NCBI GenBank assembly: GCA_949879835.1
Contig: CATLBU010000001.1
Coordinates: forward strand, 1-64,000
Source of the DNA: an uncultured Bacilli bacterium
GTDB taxonomy: Bacteria > Bacillota_I > Bacilli_A > RF39 > UBA660
Direction: 5' to 3'
DNA: 64,000 nucleotides
The position numbers and the translations under genes are program-made. The notes under the pieces are model-generated. The model was not told the DNA's origin, did not search any database, and worked only from the letters and a program-made list of their open reading frames with translations. Positions 51,667 through 61,031 of the stretch are shown one piece after another; within the stretch, counting starts at the first letter, position 1, and each line of letters starts with the position of its first letter.

Positions 51667-52557
51667 ATGAAAAAAATAATAGCAGTTTTAATGGCTATAT
51701 GTATTGGTATGGGAGTGGTAAATGCACAAGATACTGCAAATTTCACTATAGAGGATGGTCAAAGAATTCAAAAATCAAATACGATGAATTTAAGATTTTC
51801 TACAAATTTAGGGAATGCTACTACAATTCATTATAAGATGGATAATGGAAACGAAAACACAGAACCATTTACGATACAATTAATAAACATAGATCTTGAG
51901 AACTATAATAATCAGGCAGAACATAAACTAGAAATATGGGCAACTAATAATCAAGGAGAAACTAGTGAGCACGCTATATTAGAATTTGTAATGGTTAGAG
52001 ATCAAAAAGTACAAGACGGAGGAGTAGAATTAACCTTACATAATTTTCCACTAAATTCTAAATTTTCTTTTTCTAAAGTTACAGATTCAGAGATATTAAA
52101 GAATCTAGGAACCAATTATGCTTATACTATGAGGTTTACTTCTGATGGACAAAGTATGGATTACTATTTAAATAAATATGATCAATTAAAAAATAAAGAG
52201 GCATATAAAATGTATACAACGGGAATATTAAATTTACCATCAGAGATAGCTTTAACTAAGGATTTGCAAGCAGTTGTGATAAATCACCAATTTCAAGAGG
52301 TTACTTCAACCTTTAATATAGATACAAATAGAAAAATAGATTTATCGTTATATTGGGATAACCAAGATATTTCCTCATTAGATTCAGGTTATATTGTTTT
52401 TAAAGATCAAGTGATAAAAAAAGATTCTAATAATACAACCTCGACTGTTAAAAATCCTAAAACAGGAGATTCCGTTTTATGGCTAGGGGTAAGTGCTAGT
52501 TTATTGATTGGGATCACTATCCTTTGTCTTAAAAAATATGAATTATTAAGAAGGTAG
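51667..52557 (+). CDS. Sortase-anchored surface protein 3 (NPKTG signal)
   Basis: 296 aa from the ATG at 51667 (TAGGAG upstream). Signal peptide (about 1-19, VVNAQD), C-terminal NPKTGD, membrane helix and KKYELLRR tail. The signal is of the NPxTG kind and probably served by the chromosomal sortase B at 55531. Extracellular part is beta-rich and unrecognised. Starts a chromosomal surface region after spo0A. Confidence 0.82.
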   Translation: MKKIIAVLMAICIGMGVVNAQDTANFTIEDGQRIQKSNTMNLRFSTNLGNATTIHYKMDNGNENTEPFTIQLINIDLENYNNQAEHKLEIWATNNQGETSEHAILEFVMVRDQKVQDGGVELTLHNFPLNSKFSFSKVTDSEILKNLGTNYAYTMRFTSDGQSMDYYLNKYDQLKNKEAYKMYTTGILNLPSEIALTKDLQAVVINHQFQEVTSTFNIDTNRKIDLSLYWDNQDISSLDSGYIVFKDQVIKKDSNNTTSTVKNPKTGDSVLWLGVSASLLIGITILCLKKYELLRR

Positions 52558-52664
52558 CAGAAGAATGTAAATATATCGTATAAAGAGAATAATATGATAT
52601 ATTTTTTCTTGTATTTTACCTGAAAAAAATGATAAATTGATACTTAAAATAAGGAGTAGTATAG

Positions 52665-53915
52665 ATGAAAAAAGTAAAAAATTCAGTGCAGGGAGTTATT
52701 TTGGGAATTATTTTTTTATTAGTGGGAACCATTTTAATTTGGTGGAATGAAGGGAATACTGTTAAAAATTTGAAAGCAGTAGACGAAATTCAAAAAAATG
52801 TAATCGACATTAAAAGTGATTCAATAAATCCCTCAAATGATCAAAAGTTAGTTGCAACAAATGGAGAAGTCAATATTTTAGATGAGAGTTTAAAAGATGA
52901 CACTTTTGGAATTCAACAAAAAAGTATAAAGTTGAAAAGAATTATAGAAACCTATCAATGGAAAGAAACAGAAAAGAAGGATTCTAATGATAGAGTAACT
53001 TATCAATATGAGAAAAATTGGGAAACAGAATTGATTGATTCTTCAGAATTTCATAAATCTGGATATACCAATCCAACATACCAGCCTTATAACAATGAAA
53101 CTTTTATAGCTGAAGAAGTTAAAATAGGACAATTTTATTTAAATAAAGAACAAAAGGAAAATATTCCAACACCAACACGATTAGAAATAACACAAGGTTC
53201 TTATTTACCTTATGGATATCAGCTAAAAAATAACTACATTACAAATGCACAAGATATCAATAATCCAAATATAGGTGATATTCGAATTTCTTATGTATAT
53301 AATAGCTATAAAAATATCAGTATTTTGGCACTACAAAATGAAGACAGTTTTGCGGACTATATTAGTTCTAATGGGGTAAAAATTAATAGAGTAGAAGAAG
53401 GGTTATTAAATAGTAATGCCATTATTGACAAAATCATTTCAGAAAATAAAATGATAAAATGGGTATTTAGAGGATTAGGAGCTATTTTAGTTATTTTAGG
53501 ATATACTTTTATTTTAAATCTTATTACAACTGCAACTTCTTTTATTCCAATTATTGGGAATATTGTTGGAACAGGAATAGCGCTTGTTAGTTTTTTACTA
53601 GGGTGTATTCATTCCCTCATTATTTTTACAATCGCTTGGATTCGATTTAGACCAATTATAGGAATTTGTTTATTGCTAGCAGTAGTGGTCTTAATTATCC
53701 TATTAAAAAAATATACCAAAAAGAATAAAAATGACACAATCGGCAACTTTCAACAGCAAGATGACCATGGTCAAAATGAATTATTCAAACAAAATAGTGG
53801 TACGAATCAAATAAATAATATGTCTAATGGGGATACAAATAAAGTTAGTGGAAATCAAACATTTATTCCACAACAGATAACAAATGATAAAAATAATAAT
53901 GATAAAATAATTTAG
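52665..53915 (+). CDS. TMEM43-family membrane protein
   Basis: 416 aa. N-terminal helix (about 10-26), a large extracytoplasmic domain to about 265, and C-terminal membrane helices (about 266-345), the layout of the TMEM43/LUMA family. Motifs YQWKETEK and WRDYIG-like ELIDSSEF support it. Ends in a Gln/Asn-rich tail. Function in bacteria unknown. Followed nine bases later by a zinc-ribbon protein and then an AIM24-like protein. Confidence 0.72.
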   Translation: MKKVKNSVQGVILGIIFLLVGTILIWWNEGNTVKNLKAVDEIQKNVIDIKSDSINPSNDQKLVATNGEVNILDESLKDDTFGIQQKSIKLKRIIETYQWKETEKKDSNDRVTYQYEKNWETELIDSSEFHKSGYTNPTYQPYNNETFIAEEVKIGQFYLNKEQKENIPTPTRLEITQGSYLPYGYQLKNNYITNAQDINNPNIGDIRISYVYNSYKNISILALQNEDSFADYISSNGVKINRVEEGLLNSNAIIDKIISENKMIKWVFRGLGAILVILGYTFILNLITTATSFIPIIGNIVGTGIALVSFLLGCIHSLIIFTIAWIRFRPIIGICLLLAVVVLIILLKKYTKKNKNDTIGNFQQQDDHGQNELFKQNSGTNQINNMSNGDTNKVSGNQTFIPQQITNDKNNNDKII

Positions 53916-53924
53916 GAGGATAAA

Positions 53925-54743
53925 ATGTATTGTAGTAAATGCGGAACAAAATTAGAAGTAGGACAAGTGTTTTGTGCAAATTGTGGTAGTAAAAATGAAA
54001 ATCAAGTAGATATAAGAAATTCTAATATTCCACAAAACAATCCTAATAATCAAATAGAAAATCAAATACCAGAAACGAGTCACTCGATTCCAACTATGGT
54101 AACAAATAGTCAAAGCAACAATCATATTGAGTCTATACCAACCAGTAATATAGCAAGACCAGATTCGGTTATGGAACAGATAGTACCCAGTAGTAACCAA
54201 ATAAATCAGAATATCAATCCTATTAAGCAATCTTCAGTCAACGGAACTGCTAATTATAGTAGTTTGAATCGTAATTCACAAAATATATTATTTGTGATAA
54301 TAGGAATACTAGGGTTTATAATTGTTATGTTATTAGTAATCTTTATAATGATTCCATTTTTCAGTAAAAAGTATTATACAAATGAAGAGATTGTTTGTCG
54401 ATTAAAAGCTGCTGATCAGGTAGAAGATGATAGAAATATTGTAGTGGCTTCATTTGAAAATAATAAATTAAAACTGGCTATGAAACATACTGTTATCAAA
54501 TTTAAATCCAATGATTTAGCAAAATCATTTTATGATTTAACAGCAGATACCACTTTTGGAACTGATAAAACAGAAGGATGGACACTAAACAACAATGAAG
54601 TAGTGAGTATAAAATTCTATGATGTAACTAGCACTGAAGAACAGAAAATAATAGATGGTCTAGGTATATCTAGTATCGATGTTTCAAAAGAGAGTTTCAT
54701 AAATACCTATAAAAATAAAGGTTATAAATGTAGTAGGAAATAA
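53925..54743 (+). CDS. Zinc-ribbon membrane protein
   Basis: 272 aa. N-terminal zinc ribbon (CSKCG, CANCG), a long Asn/Gln/Ser/Pro-rich linker, one membrane helix (about 122-143) and a C-terminal extracytoplasmic domain. GGAGG precedes the ATG. Middle gene of the TMEM43/AIM24 operon. Function unknown. Confidence 0.75.
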   Translation: MYCSKCGTKLEVGQVFCANCGSKNENQVDIRNSNIPQNNPNNQIENQIPETSHSIPTMVTNSQSNNHIESIPTSNIARPDSVMEQIVPSSNQINQNINPIKQSSVNGTANYSSLNRNSQNILFVIIGILGFIIVMLLVIFIMIPFFSKKYYTNEEIVCRLKAADQVEDDRNIVVASFENNKLKLAMKHTVIKFKSNDLAKSFYDLTADTTFGTDKTEGWTLNNNEVVSIKFYDVTSTEEQKIIDGLGISSIDVSKESFINTYKNKGYKCSRK

Positions 54744-54763
54744 TAATTAGGAAGGAAAAAATT

Positions 54764-55462
54764 ATGAAATACGAAATTGTAGGAACCCCTTTTCCAGCGG
54801 TTGTATGTACACTAGATCAAGGGCAAAAAATGAAATGTCAATCAGGGGCTATGTCATGGATGACACCTAACATGAAAATGGAAACAGTAGGCGGAGGAAT
54901 TGGAAAAGTATTTTCTAGGGCTTTATCTGGGGATACTTTATTTCAAAATGTTTATTATCCAGAAAATGGACAGGGATTAATCTCGTTTGCCTCTTCCTTT
55001 CCAGGAAATATTATAGCAGTTCAAATTAGTTCAGGTAATGAAATTATCTGTCAAAAAAGTGCTTTTTTAGCAGCAACTGAAGGAGTAGACTTATCTATCT
55101 TTTTTCAGAAAAAAGTAGGAGCTGGAATCTTTGGTGGAGAAGGATTCATTATGCAAAAACTATCTGGAGAAGGAATCGCTTTTTTAGAATTGGATGGATC
55201 TACTATAGAATATCAATTACAAGAAAATCAACAAATGATTTTGGATACAGGACATCTTGCTATGATGTCAGCTACTTGTAGCATAGATATTAAATCAGTA
55301 GGTGGACTTAAAAACACCATTTTAGGTGGAGAGGGTATTTTTAATACAGTAATAACAGGACCTGGGAAAATAGTGTTACAAACCATGCCAGCTAATAAGT
55401 TCGCAAACACCATTATGCCATATATTCCAACACAATCTAGCAACACAAAATTCCCTTCATAA
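54764..55462 (+). CDS. AIM24-family protein (TIGR00266)
   Basis: 232 aa, beta-rich. MKCQSGAMSWMTPNMKMET, GGEGFIMQKLSGEG and ILGGEGIFNTVITGPGKIVLQT are typical of the AIM24/TIGR00266 family. No signal peptide. Function unknown in bacteria; the yeast relative is mitochondrial. Last gene of its operon, with a terminator at 55448-55472. Confidence 0.85.
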   Translation: MKYEIVGTPFPAVVCTLDQGQKMKCQSGAMSWMTPNMKMETVGGGIGKVFSRALSGDTLFQNVYYPENGQGLISFASSFPGNIIAVQISSGNEIICQKSAFLAATEGVDLSIFFQKKVGAGIFGGEGFIMQKLSGEGIAFLELDGSTIEYQLQENQQMILDTGHLAMMSATCSIDIKSVGGLKNTILGGEGIFNTVITGPGKIVLQTMPANKFANTIMPYIPTQSSNTKFPS

Positions 55463-55472
55463 GGGAATTTTT
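55448..55472 (+). terminator. Terminator of the AIM24 operon
   Basis: AAATTCCCTT (55448-55457) pairs with AAGGGAATTT (55461-55470), then TT. Confidence 0.7.
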
Positions 55473-55530
55473 ATTGCATGAAACATCTGCGTCATGTTAT
55501 AATAAAAAGAGAAAATAAAGAGGGATTGAA

Positions 55531-56595
55531 ATGTTGGACAAAAAGAGAACCAAAAAATTAATAAAGCTTAAAAAACATCATTCGAAAAATGATGCATTTT
55601 TTGATTCAGCAACTCAAGAATTTGAATTCATAGATTTAGGAGAAGAAGAATTTTCCGCTTTTGATGACCTAGAGAAAACACAAGTTTTAAAAATTCCAGA
55701 ACTACATGAAATGAATCTAGAAGATAATGAAATAAATCATTTTACTTATTCGAATTCCGTTTCTTCTATCCATCCTAAAAAAAAGAAGATATCTAAAGAA
55801 AAGAAAATCTTAATCATAATTTTATTGGTATGTATTCTATTATTGGTAGGGATTGCTTGGAAAATTATAAACTGGCAGAAAGATAATGTAGATACAGAAA
55901 AACAAATCGAAAAAATTCAAGCAGAAGTAAAAGTAGAAGAAATAAAGAAAGAACCTGAAGTACAAGAAATAACTGAGGAAGAAAAAAACTTACCAAACGA
56001 TTATTTTGATTTCCAGAAAGTAGATTTATTAAATGTAGATTTCAATAATTTATTAAAAAGGAATCCTGATACAATTGGTTGGGTAAAACTCGAAGGGACT
56101 AGTATTAATTATCCGTTTGTTCAAACAACAGATAATGATTATTATTTAACTCATTCTTTTAATAAAAAAAATAATGATTCTGGCTGGGTATACTTAGATT
56201 ATAGAAATAGTATTCATAATTTAAGTCAAAATACAATTTTATATGGTCATGGTAGATTAAATAATACAATGTTTGGAAGTTTAAAAAAGGTTATAAAGAA
56301 AAGTTGGTATAACAATAGTAAAAATCATATTGTTAGAATTTCTACTCCAACAGAAAATTCCGTTTGGCAGGTATTTAGTACCTATACAATTGATCCTGAA
56401 TCTTATTACATAACAACTGATTTTTCAGATAATCAACAATATACTGATTTTATTAATACATTAAAAAATAGAAGTGTTTATAATTACAATGTAGATGTTT
56501 CGATTAATGATCATATTTTAACGTTATCTAGCTGTTATGATGATTCCAAAAGAGTTGTTTTACATGCTAAACTAATTAGTAAAGTAGCAAGATAA
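55531..56595 (+). CDS. Class B sortase (chromosomal)
   Basis: 354 aa. A long cytoplasmic N-terminal region of about 90 residues, one membrane helix (about 91-112), a charged linker, then the sortase domain with His240 (YGHG), Cys335 (TLSSCYD) and Arg341 (KRVVLHAK). The N-terminal extension is unusual; the element sortase at 23555 lacks it. Likely anchors surface protein 3. Confidence 0.9.
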   Translation: MLDKKRTKKLIKLKKHHSKNDAFFDSATQEFEFIDLGEEEFSAFDDLEKTQVLKIPELHEMNLEDNEINHFTYSNSVSSIHPKKKKISKEKKILIIILLVCILLLVGIAWKIINWQKDNVDTEKQIEKIQAEVKVEEIKKEPEVQEITEEEKNLPNDYFDFQKVDLLNVDFNNLLKRNPDTIGWVKLEGTSINYPFVQTTDNDYYLTHSFNKKNNDSGWVYLDYRNSIHNLSQNTILYGHGRLNNTMFGSLKKVIKKSWYNNSKNHIVRISTPTENSVWQVFSTYTIDPESYYITTDFSDNQQYTDFINTLKNRSVYNYNVDVSINDHILTLSSCYDDSKRVVLHAKLISKVAR

Positions 56596-56622
56596 AAATT
56601 CTCTATTATTTAGAGAATTTTT
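56594..56622. terminator. Bidirectional terminator between the sortase and nth genes
   Basis: AAAAATTCTCTA (56594-56605) pairs with TAGAGAATTTTT (56611-56622), five-base loop. Confidence 0.75.
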
Positions 56623-57226
56623 GATATTTACAAATATTTTTTAATGCACAATTTTCACAAATTGGTTTTTGGGCTTTACAATAATATCTTCCAAATAAAA
56701 CAAGTTGATGATGCAAACGGGCTAATTTTTCTTTTGGAAATTTGCGGTTTAGTTTTCTTTCAATCGTTAGAACATCATCACCCTTTTTAGCGAGTCCAAG
56801 TCTTATACTAACTCTAGCTACATGGGTATCAACTGCAATACATGCTACATTAAACAAATTACTTAGAACAACATTTGTTGTTTTTCTACCGACACCAGGA
56901 AGTGTCTCTAGAAATTGTCTATCATTAGGAACGATACCATTTTGTTTTTCTAATAATTGTTTGGAAATTTCCTTAATATTGCTAGCCTTTTTATGATAGG
57001 TACCAATTGGTTTAATGATCTCAATAATATCTTCGATATCTGCATTTGCAAGAGATTCTAAACTTGGATACTTTTTAAATAATATAGCTGTAACCATATT
57101 GACCCTTTTATCTGTTGTTTGGGCACTCAACATAACTGCAAGTAATAATTCATAATCTTTTTGATAGTTTAATTCACATTTAGGGTTGGGAATAATAGAG
57201 TCTAAATAGTCTATAATATCATTCAT
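56606..57226 (-). CDS. nth: Endonuclease III
   Basis: 206 aa from the ATG at 57226. Helix-hairpin-helix LPGVGRKTTNVV with the catalytic Lys, VDTHVARVSIRLG with the catalytic Asp, and an iron-sulfur cluster motif CKAQKPICENCALKNIC. It removes oxidised pyrimidines and cuts the abasic site. Its start overlaps the dnaD end by eight bases; dnaD-nth pairs are common in Bacilli. Confidence 0.95.
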   Translation of the reverse strand: MNDIIDYLDSIIPNPKCELNYQKDYELLLAVMLSAQTTDKRVNMVTAILFKKYPSLESLANADIEDIIEIIKPIGTYHKKASNIKEISKQLLEKQNGIVPNDRQFLETLPGVGRKTTNVVLSNLFNVACIAVDTHVARVSIRLGLAKKGDDVLTIERKLNRKFPKEKLARLHHQLVLFGRYYCKAQKPICENCALKNICKYQKFSK

Positions 57227-57872
57227 TATCATTCAACCAATCATAATCAAATAACGGTTTAGACTCTATTTTTTTACTTTGAAATTGTCTTCTATCTTTT
57301 TCAATATCTTCTTTTGAATGAATTCCCTTCTTTTTCCACTCATATAAAATTTTATCGATATAACGTAAATTCGATACACCATTATAAGTAGCCTCTTTTA
57401 AAGCTGCAATAATTAGTTCTTCAGAAAAAGGAACATCTATCCATCCATTAATAATTTCATATTCCATTGGAGATAATGTTCTTCCCAATTCCTTTTCAAA
57501 AATATCAAAAACATTAGAACTTTGTTTAGCAGAGTTAGAAATGGCCTCATCATTTACTACCAAATAAGCAAGTTTGTTATAGAAGTTATCCAAATTAATA
57601 AATTCTTCTCGTACATTATTAACCTTTTTTAGTTCAATTTTAATAAGGTCTTTTGTAGATAGAGAATCAATAACTTCTAATATTTCAGGTAAAGAGAGAT
57701 TTAAATTTTCACTAATCTCTTTTGGATTGAAATTCAGATTTTTTTCATTAATAATATAAATTAAGATAATGAATTCTTTTTCAGATAGATCTAATTGCTT
57801 ATAATTGTACATTAAAATTCGTGGTACACTCATATTATTTTCTTTTAATAAATGTATTACTTTATCCATCAT
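57219..57872 (-). CDS. dnaD: DnaD-domain replication protein
   Basis: 217 aa. N-terminal winged-helix domain and a DnaD C-terminal domain (LSPMEYEIINGWIDVPFSEELIIAALKEATYNGVSNLRYIDKIL). It helps load the replicative helicase during primosome assembly in Bacilli. GGTGAT lies before the ATG. Confidence 0.9.
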   Translation of the reverse strand: MMDKVIHLLKENNMSVPRILMYNYKQLDLSEKEFIILIYIINEKNLNFNPKEISENLNLSLPEILEVIDSLSTKDLIKIELKKVNNVREEFINLDNFYNKLAYLVVNDEAISNSAKQSSNVFDIFEKELGRTLSPMEYEIINGWIDVPFSEELIIAALKEATYNGVSNLRYIDKILYEWKKKGIHSKEDIEKDRRQFQSKKIESKPLFDYDWLNDNE

Positions 57873-57907
57873 ACTATCACCTGACCATATTATACATGAT
57901 TTTAATC

Positions 57908-58558
57908 TTAAAGTATATATTCATCCCATCCAAATTTTTTTAATAATGCTACTCCATCAGGTTTGTTGATAATTTTTTGTATCTCACGAGAACGTAAATT
58001 TTCACTTAAATTTTTTAATAGATTTCGATGATCCTTAATAGCAAGGATTAAGTTCTTATCTAATGAAAAATTTAATTCTAAAGAAAAACGAAGTGCCCGT
58101 AACATTCGAATCGGATCTTCTTGAAAACTTTGATTGGGATCTTTTACAGTAACAATCATTTTTCTATTTAAATCATATTTTCCATTTAAAAGATCTATAA
58201 TATTTTCATTTTGATCAAGACATAGACAGTTAATGGTAAAATCACGCCTTTGTAGGTCTTCTTTCAAAGTTTTTACATAAGTAATATCAGGATATCGGTT
58301 TTGATAATATTCATCTCTTCGAAAAGTTGTAATTTCAAACTGAAAATCATCTTTTTGAATAACAACGGATCCGAATTTAGAGTGATCCTTAATGACATGA
58401 AAAAGTTTTTTAGTATCATCAGGAGTGGCATTCGTACAAATATCAATATCCGTAGTAGGAAGATTTAAAAGAGAATTTCGAACATATCCACCAACGATAT
58501 ACGCTTCAAAACCGAAATGATGAAATCTTTTAAGAATAGAAATTGCTGTTTCATACAT
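57908..58558 (-). CDS. Short CCA-adding enzyme-like protein (head and neck only)
   Basis: 216 aa. Class II nucleotidyltransferase head with GGYVRN (23-28; usually GGxVRD) and DID (37-39), RRDF (104-107) and EDPIRMLRALR (147-157). CCA tRNA nucleotidyltransferases are normally about 380-450 aa; the body and tail are missing here. No stop-linked remainder is seen before the next gene. It may still be active on some RNAs, or be a reduced enzyme. Both tRNA genes in the window already encode CCA. Confidence 0.75.
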   Translation of the reverse strand: MYETAISILKRFHHFGFEAYIVGGYVRNSLLNLPTTDIDICTNATPDDTKKLFHVIKDHSKFGSVVIQKDDFQFEITTFRRDEYYQNRYPDITYVKTLKEDLQRRDFTINCLCLDQNENIIDLLNGKYDLNRKMIVTVKDPNQSFQEDPIRMLRALRFSLELNFSLDKNLILAIKDHRNLLKNLSENLRSREIQKIINKPDGVALLKKFGWDEYIL

Positions 58559-58581
58559 ATTATCACCATCAATATTGTACC

Positions 58582-58608
58582 AAAAAAAAGAAACTTTTTT
58601 AAGTTTCT
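58582..58608 (-). terminator. Terminator of hup
   Basis: On the minus strand AGAAACTT, four A, AAGTTTCT, then a T-run. Confidence 0.7.
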
Positions 58609-58880
58609 TAGTTTAAAGCATCTTTTAATTTAGAACCAGCTTTAATAGTAACTGCAGTTCTTGCTGGAACAGGAACAGTTTCACCAGTTCTAGGATTACG
58701 TGCAGTAGTAGCAGGTTTGTCTTTTGTTGTAAAAGTGCAGAACCCTGTTAAAGTAACTTTTCCTTCTTCTTTTAATCCCTTAGTGATTCCTTTCATCATA
58801 GCTTCTAAAGCATGACTAGCATCAGCTTTTGTTAATCCAGTTTCTTCTGCCATAAAATCTACTAAATTTGTTTTTGACAT
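58608..58880 (-). CDS. hup: HU-family DNA-binding protein
   Basis: 90 aa. KTNLVDFMAEETGLTKADASHAL at the start, GFCTFTTKDKPATTARNPRTGE with the Pro/Arg beta arm. Packs and bends DNA. ATGAGGATG-type site upstream. Free-standing gene. Confidence 0.95.
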   Translation of the reverse strand: MSKTNLVDFMAEETGLTKADASHALEAMMKGITKGLKEEGKVTLTGFCTFTTKDKPATTARNPRTGETVPVPARTAVTIKAGSKLKDALN

Positions 58881-59085
58881 TTAATAATACATCCTCATAT
58901 TTGTTAAGCTATCTTGCTTACACTTAAAGAATACCATGTTTTACTTATAAAATCAATAACTTTTTAAGTAAATTATTATTTTTTCCTTGAAAAACAAGAA
59001 AATAGTATTCCTATTTATCCAGTAAATCCAATTGACAAATAATAGATTTTTTGAGAAAATAGTACTAGATTAGAGAGGTGGTTCC

Positions 59086-59412
59086 ATGTATCAGGAAAGA
59101 ATCTTATTGACTGGTAAAGATATATTAGAAAAAGATTTTAAAATCGATACCAGAGGATATCGACCACAGGAAGTAGATAAATTCCTAGATGTTATTATTA
59201 GGGACTATGAAGAATTTATGGTCATAATCAAGGAATTGGAAAATGACAAAAAAGAATTAATTGAAGATAATATTAAGTTAAAACAAGAAAATCGTAATCT
59301 TCGAACAAAACTAGAAGTATTAAGAGAAGGATCTAGTGGAGGGGAAGTTAGCAATGCCGACCTTCTTAGAAGATTATCCAATTTAGAAAAAATTATATAT
59401 GGAAAAGAATAA
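59086..59412 (+). CDS. gpsB: Cell cycle protein GpsB
   Basis: 108 aa. DivIVA-like N-terminal domain (KDILEKDFKIDTRGYRPQEVDKFLDVII), coiled coil, and a short C-terminal trimer region (NADLLRRLSNLEKIIYG). Coordinates wall synthesis with division by binding penicillin-binding proteins and EzrA, also present here. AGAGGTGG precedes the ATG. Followed by rnpB, as in B. subtilis. Confidence 0.93.
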   Translation: MYQERILLTGKDILEKDFKIDTRGYRPQEVDKFLDVIIRDYEEFMVIIKELENDKKELIEDNIKLKQENRNLRTKLEVLREGSSGGEVSNADLLRRLSNLEKIIYGKE

Positions 59413-59763
59413 TATCTTGACAAACGCGCTATTTTTATAATAGTGAGGAAAGTCCATGCTCGCATAGTCTGAGATGACTATAGTGTTCGTGCTCAGGGAA
59501 ACAATAACCTGAGGTAGAAAATTTCTAACGGCTCTGAAATAACCTAAGTATTCTATATGGTTAGAGTAGGTATAAAAGTGCCATAGTGACGAATAAACTG
59601 GAAACGGTGGAAATGGAACGTGGTAAACCCCACGAGCGAGAAACCCAAATTTTGGTAGGGGAGCCTAATAATTAAGAAATTGAATTAATTATGGGATTGC
59701 ATGTATGCAATAGATAGATGTTTGTCGCCTTTTTAAGGTACAGAACATGGCTTATAAGATATT
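59411..59763 (+). ncRNA. rnpB: RNase P RNA (class B-like)
   Basis: The conserved GAGGAAAGTCCATGCTCGCA lies at 59443-59462, and the 3' signature ACAGAACATGGCTTAT at 59740-59755. Helix P1 pairs AATATCTT (59411-59418) with AAGATATT (59756-59763); P2 pairs GACAAAC (59419-59425) with GTTTGTC (59720-59726). The catalytic RNA of tRNA 5' processing. P1 begins inside the gpsB stop codon. Confidence 0.93.
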
Positions 59764-59792
59764 ATAATAGTTATAAGAAAGAAGGCGTTATC

Positions 59793-60287
59793 TTGAAAGA
59801 GATTGGAGAGGCTTTGAGAGAAGCAAGAGAGAATATTGGAATTTCAATAGAAGAAGCAGCAAATGACTTGAAACTAAGACCAAGTCAGATAGAAAATCTT
59901 GAAGCAGGAAAACGAGAAGCTTTTAAAGATGTCTTCTTTTTAAAATATTTTATTCGTGATTATTCCAAATATTTAGGATTAAATTATGAAGATATGATTG
60001 ATGAATTTAATGAATATCTATTTGAATGTACATCCAGAATATCGTTAGATGAAATCAAAAAAGCAAAAAAGAAATTAGAAAAAAATCAAAAAAAAGAGGA
60101 TAAAAAAATCAGATCACCCTATACATTAGAGAGAGATCATAGAATCTATATACCAACTATTATTATTTATATCATTATTACCATTTTGGTACTGGGAATT
60201 GGATATTATATATTCTCATTATTTGATGGAGATGATTTTCAAAATGAAAATGATAATATTATTACTCGAGAACGTGTAATTAGATAG
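59793..60287 (+). CDS. RodZ-like helix-turn-helix membrane protein
   Basis: 164 aa from the TTG at 59793, chosen for AAGAAAGAAGG upstream and a start (KEIGEALREARENIGIS) typical of the family; a longer frame runs back into rnpB. N-terminal Cro-like HTH (about 1-70), basic linker and one membrane helix (about 128-150), with only a short outer tail. RodZ/YmfM links MreB to the membrane. Next to pgsA, as ymfM is in B. subtilis. Confidence 0.85.
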   Translation: MKEIGEALREARENIGISIEEAANDLKLRPSQIENLEAGKREAFKDVFFLKYFIRDYSKYLGLNYEDMIDEFNEYLFECTSRISLDEIKKAKKKLEKNQKKEDKKIRSPYTLERDHRIYIPTIIIYIIITILVLGIGYYIFSLFDGDDFQNENDNIITRERVIR

Positions 60288-60295
60288 GAGTCAAA

Positions 60296-60895
60296 ATGAA
60301 TTTACCAAATAAAATAACAATGAGTCGAATTTTTTTATCAATATTTATTATTATATTATTAATCTTTCCATTTGACGCAACAGGAATTGTAATACCAAAA
60401 GTCTTTATTAATGAAATGTTAGTAGTAGATGTTAAATATATCATTGCAGGCATATTATTTATTATCGCATCCATTACAGATTTTTTGGATGGACATATTG
60501 CCAGAAAATATGGATTAATTACAGACTTTGGAAAAATGATTGATGCCATCGCTGACAAGATATTAGTGAACTCTGTTTTAATTATATTAGCTGCTTCTGG
60601 TTTCATTTCACCAATTATTCCAGTTGTTATAATTGTAAGAGATAGTGTTGTAAATTCTATTAAAATGATAGCAGGAAGTAAGGGACAAGTGGTAGCAGCA
60701 ATTAAAATGGGAAAATTGAAAACAGCCTCTCTGATGGTTGGTATTGTTTTAACATTGTTTTATAACTTACCCTTTGAACTATATAATTTAAAAATATCAG
60801 ATGCATTATTAATTATTGCTTGTGTATTATCTATTATATCGGCTGTACAATATTATTCCATGAACAAAGAATTGATTTTTGAAGAAGAATTATAA
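60296..60895 (+). CDS. pgsA: Phosphatidylglycerophosphate synthase
   Basis: 199 aa, polytopic. CDP-alcohol phosphatidyltransferase motif from Asp62: DFLDGHIAR (62-70) and the later Gly79, Asp83, Asp87. Makes phosphatidylglycerophosphate from CDP-diacylglycerol and glycerol 3-phosphate. Eight bases after the RodZ-like gene, so co-transcribed. Terminator at 60898-60925. Confidence 0.93.
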   Translation: MNLPNKITMSRIFLSIFIIILLIFPFDATGIVIPKVFINEMLVVDVKYIIAGILFIIASITDFLDGHIARKYGLITDFGKMIDAIADKILVNSVLIILAASGFISPIIPVVIIVRDSVVNSIKMIAGSKGQVVAAIKMGKLKTASLMVGIVLTLFYNLPFELYNLKISDALLIIACVLSIISAVQYYSMNKELIFEEEL

Positions 60896-60897
60896 TG

Positions 60898-60925
60898 AAA
60901 TCCCTTAATTTGCTAGGGATTTTTC
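60898..60925 (+). terminator. Terminator of pgsA
   Basis: AAATCCCT (60898-60905) pairs with AGGGATTT (60915-60922), then T. Confidence 0.7.
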
Positions 60926-60950
60926 ATTTTTTGTAAAAAATCGAGAAAAT

Positions 60951-61002
60951 AAAACAAATGTTCGTTTTTGGTATTGACTTTCTTTTTTTTATGGGATATA
61001 AT
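60951..61002 (+). promoter_or_regulatory. recA promoter and candidate LexA box
   Basis: AAAACAAATGTTCG (60951-60964) keeps AAC-N4-GTTCG of the firmicute SOS box (CGAAC-N4-GTTCG). TTGACT (60974-60979), 17 bases, TATAAT (60997-61002) follow. Confidence 0.6.
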
Positions 61003-61031
61003 TTATTTGTAAATGTTAGGAGGAATACAAA

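Noticed and set aside
59718..59792. Longer start for the RodZ-like protein
   Set aside because: The extra 25 codons lie in the 3' end of RNase P RNA (signature ACAGAACATGGCTTAT); the TTG at 59793 has a good site.
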